In this document: positions 12,139 to 22,564 of the stretch, piece by piece
How the letters are laid out: each line of letters begins with the position of its first letter
Numbering within the stretch: the stretch's first letter is position 1
Origin: Entomohabitans teleogrylli
GTDB lineage: Bacteria; Pseudomonadota; Gammaproteobacteria; Enterobacterales; Enterobacteriaceae
DNA length: 64,000 nucleotides
Direction: 5' to 3'
Assembly (NCBI RefSeq): GCF_001484765.1
Contig: NZ_LLXO01000024.1
Span: forward strand, 28,933-92,932
Notes under the pieces: model-generated
What the model saw: the letters and a program-made list of their open reading frames with translations, nothing else
What the model was told of the DNA's origin: nothing
The model's database searches: none
Made by a program: the position numbers and the translations under genes

Positions 12139-12167
12139 ATGGGGGCTGCAATGCCCCCATTTTTATT
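12139..12167 (+). terminator. Rho-independent terminator after hslU
   Basis: Stem ATGGGGGC (12139-12146) pairs with GCCCCCAT (12153-12160) and is followed by TTTTATT. It lies just before the menA start, so menA probably has its own promoter or depends on readthrough. Confidence 0.85.
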
Positions 12168-12180
12168 GTTGGCGATAATA

Positions 12181-13110
12181 ATGACTGATTCGCAATCGAT
12201 TAGTGCGACCCAGGCCTGGCTGGAGAGCCTGCGCCCCCGCACATTACCCCTGGCATTTGCCTCCACGGTGGTTGGTTCCGCTCTGGCGTGGTGGCAGGAC
12301 CTTTTCAACCCGGCTATCGCTCTGATGGCGCTGTTGACTGCCGGATTACTACAGATCCTCTCAAATCTGGCCAATGACTATGGCGATGCGGTAAAAGGCA
12401 GCGATAAACCGGATCGCCTTGGCCCGCTGCGCGGTATGCAGAAGGGGGCTATCACCCAGACGCAAATGAAGCGGGCGCTGATTATCACTGTCGCGCTGAT
12501 TTGCCTGTCAGGGCTGATTCTGGTGGCCCTCGCCTGCCACACCCTGGCGGATTTTCTCGGCTTCCTGCTGCTGGGGCTGCTGGCAATCATCGCCGCCATC
12601 ACCTATACCGTCGGCACCCGTCCCTATGGCTACATGGGGCTGGGGGATATCTCGGTGCTGGTGTTTTTCGGCTGGCTGAGCGTGATCGGCACCTGGTATT
12701 TACAGGCCCATGCGCTGAATATCGCCATTTTCCTGCCGGCGACAGCCTGCGGACTACTGGCGGCGGCGGTGCTCAACATTAACAATCTGCGCGATATCGA
12801 CAGCGATCGGGACAACGGCAAAAATACCCTGGCAGTGCGTCTGGGGCCGCGCGCCGCGCGCCGCTACCATGCCGGTTTACTGGCCGGATCGCTACTGTGT
12901 CTTGCCGCATTCAACCTGATCTGGCTGCAAAATCTGTGGGGCTGGCTATTTATTCTGGCGGCGCCGGTACTGGCCAGACAGGCTGGTTATGTCCTGCGCG
13001 AAAAGGAGCCTGTCGCGATGCGCCCGATGCTGGAGCGCACGGTGAAAGGCGCGCTGTTAGTTAACCTGCTGTTTGCGCTGGGAGTCGTCCTCAGCAAGCT
13101 GCCGTTTTAA
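12181..13110 (+). CDS. menA: 1,4-dihydroxy-2-naphthoate octaprenyltransferase
   Basis: Integral membrane UbiA-family prenyltransferase that attaches the octaprenyl chain to DHNA, giving demethylmenaquinone. The 309 residues carry the two Asp-rich Mg-diphosphate motifs, NDYGDAVKGSDKPDR near residue 68 and DIDSDRDNGKNT near 205, and about eight to nine hydrophobic helices. The ATG at 12181 (MTDSQSISATQAW) matches the E. coli start. The 14 extra upstream codons overlap the hslU terminator and are rejected. rraA lies downstream on the same strand. Confidence 0.96.
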   Translation: MTDSQSISATQAWLESLRPRTLPLAFASTVVGSALAWWQDLFNPAIALMALLTAGLLQILSNLANDYGDAVKGSDKPDRLGPLRGMQKGAITQTQMKRALIITVALICLSGLILVALACHTLADFLGFLLLGLLAIIAAITYTVGTRPYGYMGLGDISVLVFFGWLSVIGTWYLQAHALNIAIFLPATACGLLAAAVLNINNLRDIDSDRDNGKNTLAVRLGPRAARRYHAGLLAGSLLCLAAFNLIWLQNLWGWLFILAAPVLARQAGYVLREKEPVAMRPMLERTVKGALLVNLLFALGVVLSKLPF

Positions 13111-13202
13111 CTGACTAATATCAATTCGCCATTGATGATTTTGCCAACAATTCGCTTTCCGCGATATACTGACAACTCGTGCGGTAATGGAACGTAAATC
13201 CT

Positions 13203-13688
13203 ATGAAATATGATACCTCCGAGCTTTGCGACATCTACCAGGAAGATGTCAACGTCGTGGAACCGCTGTTCTCCAACTTTGGCGGGCGGTCCTCATTTGG
13301 CGGGCAAATCATCACCGTGAAATGTTTCGAGGATAACGGCCTGCTGTATGAGCTGCTGGAAGAGAACGGCCGCGGGCGCATTTTGCTGGTAGACGGCGGT
13401 GGTTCCGTGCGCCGGGCGCTGGTGGATGCCGATCTGGCGCGCCTGGCGGTGCAGAATGAATGGGAAGGCATTGTGGTGTACGGCGCGGTACGCCAGGTGG
13501 ATGATCTGGAGGAACTGGATATCGGTATCCAGGCGATTGCCGCGATCCCGGTCGGCGCCGCCGGCGAAGGTATTGGCGAAAGCGATATCCGGGTCAATTT
13601 TGGCGGCGTGACATTTTTCTCCGGCGATCACCTCTATGCCGATAATACCGGCATTATCCTCTCCGAAGATCCGCTCGATATTGAGTAA
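13203..13688 (+). CDS. rraA: Ribonuclease E inhibitor RraA
   Basis: Trimeric ring protein that binds the C-terminal scaffold of RNase E and lowers mRNA decay. It has 161 residues, identical in length to E. coli, and contains the characteristic [35 protein letters not shown] core. The family (formerly called MenG) resembles aldolase-type enzymes but lacks methyltransferase motifs, so the old methyltransferase name is not supported. A promoter-like TTGCCA-N18-TATACT (13141-13170) lies upstream, so it may be transcribed separately from menA. Confidence 0.97.
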   Translation: MKYDTSELCDIYQEDVNVVEPLFSNFGGRSSFGGQIITVKCFEDNGLLYELLEENGRGRILLVDGGGSVRRALVDADLARLAVQNEWEGIVVYGAVRQVDDLEELDIGIQAIAAIPVGAAGEGIGESDIRVNFGGVTFFSGDHLYADNTGIILSEDPLDIE

Positions 13689-13711
13689 TGCACTTCAGCG
13701 TAAGTTTCTGG

Positions 13712-13740
13712 CAGGCGGGATTTCCCCGCCTGTAGCATTT
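13712..13740 (+). terminator. Terminator-like hairpin after rraA
   Basis: CAGGCGGG (13712-13719) pairs with CCCGCCTG (13725-13732), 23 bases past the rraA stop. The following tract (TAGCATTT) is only weakly T-rich. Confidence 0.55.
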
Positions 13741-13785
13741 CTGCCCCTGGCGATGCCGAATGACCGGTATGCCTGCTTCCGAATA

Positions 13786-13810
13786 CGAAAAAGGGCACCA
13801 GCGGCGCCCT
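13786..13810 (-). terminator. Rho-independent terminator after zapB
   Basis: Read on the minus strand, GGGCGCC, loop GCT, GGTGCCC (one G-T pair) is followed by TTTTTCG. It lies about 60 bases beyond the zapB stop. Confidence 0.75.
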
Positions 13811-13869
13811 CAGGGTACTGACAAAACCCGAAAAGTAACGCGCTCAGGCTTTGTGATGAAATGCGTAAA

Positions 13870-14115
13870 TTACACTTCTTCCATTTTGCCCAGCAGCGCC
13901 TGCAAACGCTCCTGCCAGACATGATGCTGTTCTTTTAACTGCTGGTTTTCCCGCTCCAGCGCTTCGTGGTTGCCCTGGGACGCCTGAACTTCCTGCGCCA
14001 GGCTATTATTCTTCTCTTTCAGCTCTTCAATTTCCATCTGTAACAGAGTGATGGTATCAATCGCCTGCTGAACTTTTGCTTCCAGTTTTTCAAACACTTC
14101 AAATGACATGGTCAT
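13870..14115 (-). CDS. zapB: Cell-division protein ZapB
   Basis: Small coiled-coil protein that sits on the inner side of the Z-ring through ZapA and links it to MatP at the terminus. The 81 residues are almost entirely heptad-forming ([31 protein letters not shown] and onward), ending LLGKMEEV. The MTMSFEVF start is preceded on the minus strand by AGGAGAGGT. A start at the second ATG (MSFEVF) is equally plausible by spacing. The gene is convergent with rraA and divergent from glpF. Confidence 0.96.
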   Translation of the reverse strand: MTMSFEVFEKLEAKVQQAIDTITLLQMEIEELKEKNNSLAQEVQASQGNHEALERENQQLKEQHHVWQERLQALLGKMEEV

Positions 14116-14338
14116 ACCTCTCCTGAATTGCAAGGCGTTGATGGATAGCTATCCTCGTCCCGATGACCGGCGACGCCTTATGAATACGCGCGCACTACGC
14201 AGTACCTCGATTGTAAGAAGCGCGGCAGTCGGTGTCCAGCGCCAGACCTTGCTCTTTGCGGTTCTGGACACTTTTCGGCTTATGCTGAACCCGGCGCGTC
14301 GGGATACGACCGTGACGTTAAACCATTTGTTACATCAA

Positions 14339-14354
14339 TGTGCGCTACCGCACA
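14339..14354. promoter_or_regulatory. CRP-like site upstream of glpF
   Basis: TGTGC-N6-GCACA is a perfectly symmetrical 5-6-5 arrangement, one base per arm away from the CRP consensus TGTGA-N6-TCACA. glpFK is CRP-activated in E. coli, but this site lies about 185 bases before the start codon, so the assignment is tentative. Confidence 0.4.
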
Positions 14355-14426
14355 GTAACGTTTCTTTTCTGCGCCTCTTATTGCTCAAAAACGCTCACTT
14401 TTTTGACGCAACACACACATTTCAAT

Positions 14427-14466
14427 TTCGATATTTCTCGTTTTTGCTCGTTAACGATAAATTAAC
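14427..14466 (+). promoter_or_regulatory. GlpR-type operator region of glpFK
   Basis: The stretch contains repeated TTCG / CTCG-type half-sites: TTCGATATTTCTCG, TTTTTGCTCG and TTAACGATAAATTAA. It closely resembles the GlpR-binding region of the E. coli glpFK promoter. Repression by GlpR, relieved by glycerol-3-phosphate, is inferred. Confidence 0.6.
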
Positions 14467-14539
14467 ACTATGCCTACATGGCATAAGGTGGCCGGGATGC
14501 CAAAACAATAATCGTTCATTTTGACTTCAGGACCCGACT

Positions 14540-16917
<2,378 letters not shown>

Positions 16918-16975
16918 ACAGCCCGCGCCAGCCAGGGCCGGAAACGGCGTGTTCCGGCCTTCTCCCCCATTCAGC

Positions 16976-17000
16976 AGCCCCGTACGCGGGGCTTTTATCT
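16976..17000 (+). terminator. Terminator between glpK and glpX
   Basis: AGCCCCG (16976-16982), loop TACG, CGGGGCT (16987-16993), then TTTATCT. A second GC-rich hairpin (16936-16943 with 16952-16959) precedes it. Together they should reduce readthrough from glpFK into glpX. Confidence 0.75.
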
Positions 17001-17080
17001 CCACAATACCAGCAAGGACATCTCCCCGCTGCGCCCCTGTGCTACACTCGCTGGCAATTTCTTTCCTGAACGAGTGTGTT

Positions 17081-18091
17081 ATGAGACGAGAACTTGCCAT
17101 CGAATTTTCCCGCGTGACCGAAGCTGCCGCCCTCGCCGGCTACAAATGGCTGGGCCGCGGCGACAAAAATGCCGCCGACGGCGCCGCCGTTAACGCCATG
17201 CGCATTATGCTCAACCAGGTCAACATTGACGGGCAGATTGTCATCGGCGAAGGGGAGATCGATGAAGCGCCGATGCTGTATATCGGCGAAAAAGTCGGAA
17301 CCGGTCACGGCGACGCGGTGGATATCGCCGTCGACCCGATTGAGGGTACCCGCATGACGGCGATGGGTCAGGCGAACGCGCTGGCCGTGCTGGCGGTGGG
17401 TGACAAAGGCTGCTTTCTCAATGCGCCCGACATGTATATGGAAAAACTGATCGTCGGCCCCGGCGCAAAGGGCGTTATCGATCTGAATCTGCCGCTGGAA
17501 GAAAACCTGCGGCGCATCGCGGCGGCGCTGTCCAAACCGCTATCGGAACTGACCGTCACGATCCTCGCTAAACCGCGCCATGACGCGGCGATTGCGCAAA
17601 TGCAGAAGTTGGGAGTGCGGGTATTCGCGATTCCTGACGGCGATGTCGCGGCGTCGATCCTCACCTGTATGCCGGACAGCGAAGTGGATGTCCTGTACGG
17701 TATCGGCGGCGCCCCGGAAGGGGTAGTGTCCGCCGCGGTGATCCGCGCCCTGGACGGCGACATGCAGGGACGTCTGCTGGCCCGCCATCAGGTAAAAGGC
17801 GACAGCGAAGAGAACCGCCGTCTCGGCGAACAGGAGCTGGCGCGCTGTACGGAGATGGGCATTCAGGCCGGCCAGGTCCTGGCGCTGTCCGAAATGGCGC
17901 GCAGCGATAATGTGATTTTTTCCGCCACCGGCATCACCAAAGGCGATCTGCTGGAAGGCATCAGCCGCCAGGGCAACATGGCGACCACGGAAACGCTGTT
18001 GATTCGCGGTAAATCCCGGACTATCCGGCGCATAAAATCCATTCACTACCTGGACCGCAAAGACGCCAACGTCCAGACTCATATCCTGTAA
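17081..18091 (+). CDS. glpX: Fructose-1,6-bisphosphatase, class II
   Basis: Mn-dependent phosphatase converting fructose-1,6-bisphosphate to fructose-6-phosphate for gluconeogenesis on glycerol. From ATG 17081 the product has 336 residues, equal to E. coli. The metal-binding motifs are visible as GEGEIDEAPML near residue 56 and VDPIEGT near 85. GGAPEGVVSAA and the C-terminal TRSIHYLD-like segment complete the family signature. The frame stays open 100 codons upstream into glpK, but that part is not homologous. A terminator separates it from glpFK. Confidence 0.97.
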   Translation: MRRELAIEFSRVTEAAALAGYKWLGRGDKNAADGAAVNAMRIMLNQVNIDGQIVIGEGEIDEAPMLYIGEKVGTGHGDAVDIAVDPIEGTRMTAMGQANALAVLAVGDKGCFLNAPDMYMEKLIVGPGAKGVIDLNLPLEENLRRIAAALSKPLSELTVTILAKPRHDAAIAQMQKLGVRVFAIPDGDVAASILTCMPDSEVDVLYGIGGAPEGVVSAAVIRALDGDMQGRLLARHQVKGDSEENRRLGEQELARCTEMGIQAGQVLALSEMARSDNVIFSATGITKGDLLEGISRQGNMATTETLLIRGKSRTIRRIKSIHYLDRKDANVQTHIL

Positions 18092-18114
18092 CCCGCTGAT
18101 TTGTCCGTTCGAGC

Positions 18115-18138
18115 TTTCCAGCCCCGCCGGGCTGGAAA
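18115..18138 (+). terminator. Terminator-like hairpin after glpX
   Basis: TTTCCAGCCC (18115-18124) and GGGCTGGAAA (18129-18138) form a perfect 10-bp stem with loop CGCC. No T tract follows, so it may act as an mRNA-stabilising 3' end instead. Confidence 0.45.
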
Positions 18139-18196
18139 TGTTCACTGCAGCCAGCGAAGATAGCACCAGACATAATAACAGCACAGGAGACTTGCT

Positions 18197-18943
18197 ATGG
18201 CGGACTGGGTCACCGGCAAAGTTACCGGCATACGGCACTGGACCGATACGCTCTTTTCCCTGACGGTGAATGCCCCCGTGGCGCCGTTTACCGCTGGCCA
18301 GTTCACAAAACTGGCGCTGGAGATCGACGGCGAACGGGTACAGCGCGCCTATTCGTACGTCAACGCGCCGGGCAATCCCGGGCTGGAGTTCTACCTGGTC
18401 ACCGTACCCGACGGCAGGCTTAGCCCGCGGCTTCATGCTCTACAACCGGGCGACGAGGTGATGGTGGTCAATGACGCCGCCGGTTTCTTTGTGCTTAACG
18501 AAGTCCCGGACAGCGACACTCTGTGGATGCTGGCTACCGGTACCGCGCTGGGACCTTATTTGTCGATCCTGCAGGCGGGTCTCGACCTGGAGCGCTTTAA
18601 CCATCTGGTGCTGGTACACGCAGTACGCTATGCCAGCGATCTCAGCTATCTCCCGCTGATGCACCGCCTGGCGGAGCGCTATGCCGGGAAACTGCGCATT
18701 CAGACCGTGGTGAGCCGGGAAAAGGCGCCTGGCGCGCTGAGCGGGCGAATTCCGGCGTTGATCGACAGCGGCGAGCTGGAAAAAGCCGTGGGACTACCAA
18801 TGAGCGCTGCGGACAGCCATGTGATGCTGTGCGGCAATCCGCAGATGGTGCGCGATACGCAGCAGTTGTTGAAAGAAAATCGCCATATGGCTAAACACCT
18901 GCGCCGCCGGCCTGGCCATATCACCGCCGAAAACTACTGGTAA
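18197..18943 (+). CDS. fpr: Ferredoxin/flavodoxin-NADP+ reductase
   Basis: FAD enzyme moving electrons between NADPH and flavodoxin or ferredoxin. It supports radical-SAM enzymes and oxidative-stress recovery, and is part of the SoxRS regulon in E. coli. It has 248 residues, as in E. coli. The FAD-binding RAYSYVNAPG is near residue 50, the NADP-binding ATGTALGPYLS near 115, CGNPQMVRDTQ lies in the C-terminal half, and the protein ends in the aromatic ENYW. Its stop codon directly abuts the stop of the convergent yiiR. Confidence 0.96.
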   Translation: MADWVTGKVTGIRHWTDTLFSLTVNAPVAPFTAGQFTKLALEIDGERVQRAYSYVNAPGNPGLEFYLVTVPDGRLSPRLHALQPGDEVMVVNDAAGFFVLNEVPDSDTLWMLATGTALGPYLSILQAGLDLERFNHLVLVHAVRYASDLSYLPLMHRLAERYAGKLRIQTVVSREKAPGALSGRIPALIDSGELEKAVGLPMSAADSHVMLCGNPQMVRDTQQLLKENRHMAKHLRRRPGHITAENYW

Positions 18944-19363
18944 TTAGCGGTATTTCACCGCGCTGGTCTCCTTACCGTATTTATTCTCCCCCTGGGTGCC
19001 GACAAACGCGCCCAGGTCGAGCAACATCATCACCAGAATCAGCGTCGGGACAAAGCGGCCCAGCGCCCACTGCCAGACCCCTTCCAGCATGTCCCAGTTT
19101 CCGGCCAGCAGCATCCATGCCAGAATCATCAGCAGCGCCCAGGCGCCGGACTTACCGCGATCGTGCAGGCGTTTCACCGCCACCGCCGCCGTCGGCCACA
19201 GCAGGCATACCAGCATAAAAGCCGCGGTTTGCATATTCAGCCAGTCGTTACCCGCAAGAGTAAAAAGCACCACCATCGCCACCAGCCATACCACAATCCA
19301 GCTCCAGAAATCCCGACGCCCGATGCGCCCCCGGAACGAAAACAGCCACTGTTGTAGGGTCAT
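18944..19363 (-). CDS. yiiR: DUF805 family inner-membrane protein YiiR
   Basis: Function unknown. The 139-residue product begins MTLQQWLFSFRGRIGRRDFW, typical of DUF805 proteins. It has about four hydrophobic segments, the conserved KRLHDRGKSG between the second and third, and a polar tail GENKYGKETSAVKYR. The start at 19361-19363 matches the E. coli protein; a 37-codon upstream extension is not supported. It is tail-to-tail with fpr with no intergenic base and divergent from yiiQ. Confidence 0.85.
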   Translation of the reverse strand: MTLQQWLFSFRGRIGRRDFWSWIVVWLVAMVVLFTLAGNDWLNMQTAAFMLVCLLWPTAAVAVKRLHDRGKSGAWALLMILAWMLLAGNWDMLEGVWQWALGRFVPTLILVMMLLDLGAFVGTQGENKYGKETSAVKYR

Positions 19364-19480
19364 AAAAGCTATCCACAGAAGATGATGGCGTAGTGTACCC
19401 TGGCGGGCGCCATTTTTGACAAGCTGGTCGAATGCCGTTTTAATCGCAACAGGAAAACGAGTAACCGGAAGCACGTACTG

Positions 19481-20077
19481 ATGAAATTACCACTTTCTGC
19501 GCTGGTGCTCCTGACACTGCCGCTGTCACCCGTCATGGCGGCTCAGGGAACGGGAACCCCGGTGCCGACAGCGCCCTATCTGCTGCCTGGCGCGCCCACT
19601 TTCGATATGTCGATCAGCGGGTTTCGGGAAAAATTCAATCTGACCAATCCCTCACTGCCGCTTAACGAGTTTCGCGCCATTGAGTCCAGCCCGGATAAAG
19701 CCAGCCTGACCCGGGCGGCCAGCAAGATCAATGAAAACCTCTATGCCTCTGCCGCCCTGGAACGCGGCACGCTGAAAATCAGAAGTATCCAGCTCACCTG
19801 GTTACCAATTCAGGGGCCGGAGCAAAAAGCCGCGAAGGCCAAAGCGCTGGATTACATGGCTGCGCTAATCGAGCTGTTTACCCCCACCCTCTCCCAGGCC
19901 CAAAGCCAGGAAAAACTCAACGCGCTGCTGGGAGCAGGCAAGAGCAAGCGCTACTACACCCAAAACGACGGGGCGATACGCTATGTTGTGGCGGATAACG
20001 GCGAAAAAGGGCTGACCTTCGCAGTTGAACCGATTAAGCTGACGCTATCTGAGACGCTGGAAGCCGGTAATAAATGA
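19481..20077 (+). CDS. yiiQ: DUF1454 family exported protein YiiQ
   Basis: Function unknown. The 198 residues open with a clear Sec signal peptide (MKLPLSALVLLTLPLSPVMA, cleavage after AxA-like VMA), so the mature protein is periplasmic. The body contains AAQGTGTPVPTAPYLLPGAPTFD and FNLTNPSLPLNEFRAI, which match the E. coli YiiQ family. It lies between the divergent yiiR and tpiA, as in E. coli. I see no catalytic motif, lipobox or further membrane segment. Confidence 0.85.
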   Translation: MKLPLSALVLLTLPLSPVMAAQGTGTPVPTAPYLLPGAPTFDMSISGFREKFNLTNPSLPLNEFRAIESSPDKASLTRAASKINENLYASAALERGTLKIRSIQLTWLPIQGPEQKAAKAKALDYMAALIELFTPTLSQAQSQEKLNALLGAGKSKRYYTQNDGAIRYVVADNGEKGLTFAVEPIKLTLSETLEAGNK

Positions 20078-20179
20078 TAAAAAGCAAAGCCTTTCGGCGA
20101 CTGACTCTCTATACTGTTTCACAGACCATGCTGCCCAGACCGGCAGCGTATTTATTTGCTTACCGCGTGGAGAATTAAA

Positions 20180-20947
20180 ATGCGACATCCTTTAGTGATG
20201 GGTAACTGGAAACTCAACGGCAGCAAACACATGGTTAACGAGCTGGTCGCTAACCTGCGTAAAGAGCTGTCCGCCGTCGTGGGCTGCGATGTAGCTATCG
20301 CCCCGCCGCTGATGTATGTAGACCTGGCCCGTCAGGCGGCGGCCGGCAGCCACATCAAGCTGGGCGCCCAGGACGTTGACCTGAACCTGTCCGGCGCTTA
20401 CACCGGTGAAATCTCCGCTGAAATGCTCAAAGATGTCGGCGCCAAATACATCATCATCGGCCACTCTGAGCGTCGCACCTACCACGGCGAATCCGATGAG
20501 CTGATCGCTAAAAAATTCGCGGTACTGAAAGAGCAGGGCCTGATTCCGGTACTGTGCATCGGTGAAACCGAAGCGGAAAACGAAGCCGGTAAAACCGAAG
20601 AAGTGTGCGCCCGCCAGATTGACGCAGTACTGAAAACCCAGGGCGCCAGCGCTTTTGAAGGCGTAGTTATCGCCTATGAGCCGGTATGGGCTATCGGCAC
20701 CGGCAAATCCGCGACCCCGGCTCAGGCTCAGGCGGTACATAAATTTATCCGCGACCATATCGCTAAAGTCGACGCCAACGTCGCCAGCCAGGTGATCATT
20801 CAGTACGGCGGCTCCGTAAATGCCTCTAACGCCGCAGAGCTGTTCGGCCAGCCGGACATCGACGGCGCGCTGGTAGGCGGCGCGTCCCTGAAAGCGGACG
20901 CTTTTGCCACTATCGTGAAAGCCGCGGCGGAAGCGAAAAAAGCGTAA
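20180..20947 (+). CDS. tpiA: Triosephosphate isomerase
   Basis: Interconverts dihydroxyacetone phosphate and glyceraldehyde-3-phosphate and links glycerol catabolism to glycolysis. The 255-residue TIM barrel has Asn11 and Lys13 in GNWKLNG, the electrophilic His in GHSERR (about 96) and the catalytic base Glu in [11 protein letters not shown] (about 168). The phosphate-binding QYGGSVN follows. The ATG at 20180 after GTGGAGAATTAAA is chosen; eight upstream codons are rejected. A strong terminator follows. Confidence 0.98.
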   Translation: MRHPLVMGNWKLNGSKHMVNELVANLRKELSAVVGCDVAIAPPLMYVDLARQAAAGSHIKLGAQDVDLNLSGAYTGEISAEMLKDVGAKYIIIGHSERRTYHGESDELIAKKFAVLKEQGLIPVLCIGETEAENEAGKTEEVCARQIDAVLKTQGASAFEGVVIAYEPVWAIGTGKSATPAQAQAVHKFIRDHIAKVDANVASQVIIQYGGSVNASNAAELFGQPDIDGALVGGASLKADAFATIVKAAAEAKKA

Positions 20948-21023
20948 GCGGCGCTTTTCCTTATTTCGTTATCTGGCGATATCTGGACGTTCAGCAACGA
21001 AATGAGGTTCATCATCAATCAGA

Positions 21024-21049
21024 AACGGCCCTGACGGGCCGTTTTTTTT
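21024..21049 (+). terminator. Rho-independent terminator after tpiA
   Basis: AACGGCCC (21024-21031), loop TGAC, GGGCCGTT (21036-21043) and a run of eight T. It can also serve the convergent permease gene weakly. Confidence 0.9.
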
Positions 21050-21072
21050 GGTAAACAATAAATTAAAACGCA

Positions 21073-22377
21073 TTATAACTGACCAAGCAGGCGGAACCAG
21101 CCATAGTCGAGGGGCAGTAGTACCAGCCAGGTAATGACCGCCAGCGCCAGACATAGCGCCACGCCCGCTCTGGGCGGCACCTTGCCCAGCGCCATCGCTA
21201 CCACAATCGGCGACGCCTGATACGGCAGCAGCGGGGTTGAATAACCCAACACCTGAATCATGATAACCGACAGCAGCGGGAACCCGCTGGCCTGTGAAAA
21301 ACTGTCCGCCATAGTGGTATACAGGGCCGGTACGCCATTAGCGGTCATAATAAAGTTCATTGCCGTGGTGATCGCCGCCAGAGCCGTGAAGCTGGTAAAC
21401 GGTCGTTCGCTGTCCAGCGGCATCACCGAAAGCAGTATATCCCCCATCGCTTTGCCAAGCCCGGTTTGGGTGACTGTGCCCGCCAGACCGAGGATCCCCG
21501 CCACATAAATGCAGGTGCGAATATTAACGCCGCTGGCAAACTCCTCCCCGGAGATAAACCCGACGCGCGGCAGCAAAGTCACGACCGCTGCCGCCAGACC
21601 TACCCATGCCGGGCCGATACCATGCCAGCTACCGCTCACCCACAGCGCCAGCACCACCGCCAGCATCCATGCGAGGCGCTTTTCATCACCGCTCATCGGC
21701 GGCAGCGGCGTGAGATCCTGCGGGGGCCGGGGTTTGCCGGGAAACATACGGCAGATCAGAACAATAAGAATCAGGCTCTTGGCGATCCCCAGCACCGGCG
21801 TATGCAACAGCAGGTAGGGCAAATAGTTAAGATGAATTCCCCACGACCCTTCCGCCGCGCCGCTCATCACCAGGTTTGGCACATTCGCCGGCAGGATAGT
21901 GGCAGAAAGCTGGAATGTCCCGAACCCTACCGCCAGCGCCAGTCCATACCAGCTACGGGTCCCTTCTTCGATGCCCGCCCGCTGCGCCATCGCCAGCACA
22001 ATCGGCATCAGCAGCGCGATGCGCCCCATGTTAGAAGGCATCACAAAAGCCAGCGCATAGCTGAGCAGCACCACGCTCGCCACCATCTGCCACCAGCTAT
22101 CGGTTAAACGGGCGGAAATCCCGCGGGCGACGCGGTCGGCAAGGCCTGTCTTGCGGATCGCCACGCCGAGAATAAAGCCACTGAACACCAGCCAGAATGC
22201 CGATGAGGCGAAACCGCCGAAAATGGTTTCCGGCGGCGCAATGCCGGTCACCATCGCCAGCGTGAAAAACAGCAGCGCGGTGATAAATTCCGGCAACAGC
22301 GACGTTGCCCAGAGCACAACCGTCGCCAGTACAATCAGTGAAGGAAGAAACAGCGGGTGAGATAACCAGAACGACAT
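21073..22377 (-). CDS. SLC13/DASS-type anion transporter, substrate unknown
   Basis: A 434-residue membrane protein with about eleven hydrophobic helices and the two-fold repeat of the divalent anion:Na+ symporter family (sulfate, citrate and C4-dicarboxylate carriers). The family's two substrate-loop SNT motifs are altered: the first reads SNM at 115-117 (MPSNMGR) and the second ANG at 346-348 (MTANGVP). A conventional dicarboxylate/Na+ specificity is therefore doubtful. It lies between tpiA and cdh, where E. coli K-12 has no such gene. It may be read with cdh (187-bp gap) or alone. Confidence 0.75.
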   Translation of the reverse strand: MSFWLSHPLFLPSLIVLATVVLWATSLLPEFITALLFFTLAMVTGIAPPETIFGGFASSAFWLVFSGFILGVAIRKTGLADRVARGISARLTDSWWQMVASVVLLSYALAFVMPSNMGRIALLMPIVLAMAQRAGIEEGTRSWYGLALAVGFGTFQLSATILPANVPNLVMSGAAEGSWGIHLNYLPYLLLHTPVLGIAKSLILIVLICRMFPGKPRPPQDLTPLPPMSGDEKRLAWMLAVVLALWVSGSWHGIGPAWVGLAAAVVTLLPRVGFISGEEFASGVNIRTCIYVAGILGLAGTVTQTGLGKAMGDILLSVMPLDSERPFTSFTALAAITTAMNFIMTANGVPALYTTMADSFSQASGFPLLSVIMIQVLGYSTPLLPYQASPIVVAMALGKVPPRAGVALCLALAVITWLVLLPLDYGWFRLLGQL

Positions 22378-22564
22378 ACCTGTCTCCTGTTGTTTTTCAG
22401 GTCAGTCTACGGCGCGCATAAAGTTAAGTAAATGTTAATACGTTGGCTTTTCAGGCGACATCCATTGCTTAAAGCGATTTGACCGCCCGGAACCGCGGCC
22501 AGCCAGTCGCATCCGGCGCAGCGCTAAGACAGACGTTTTTCCCGATATAACACCGGGACAGCGA

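Larger units (their letters stand above)
14116..14539. other. 424-bp zapB-glpF divergent regulatory region
   Basis: No convincing gene. A 138-codon open frame (14108-14524) has no recognisable family and overlaps regulatory sequence. The region holds the zapB promoter on the left, a CRP-like palindrome near 14339 and a GlpR-like operator stretch near 14427. A short inverted repeat TATGCC-N5-GGCATA lies at 14469-14485, shortly before the glpF start. Confidence 0.7.

Noticed and set aside
14108..14524. 138-codon open frame in the glpF upstream region
   Set aside because: No RBS, no family resemblance, and it runs across the GlpR/CRP regulatory sequences.
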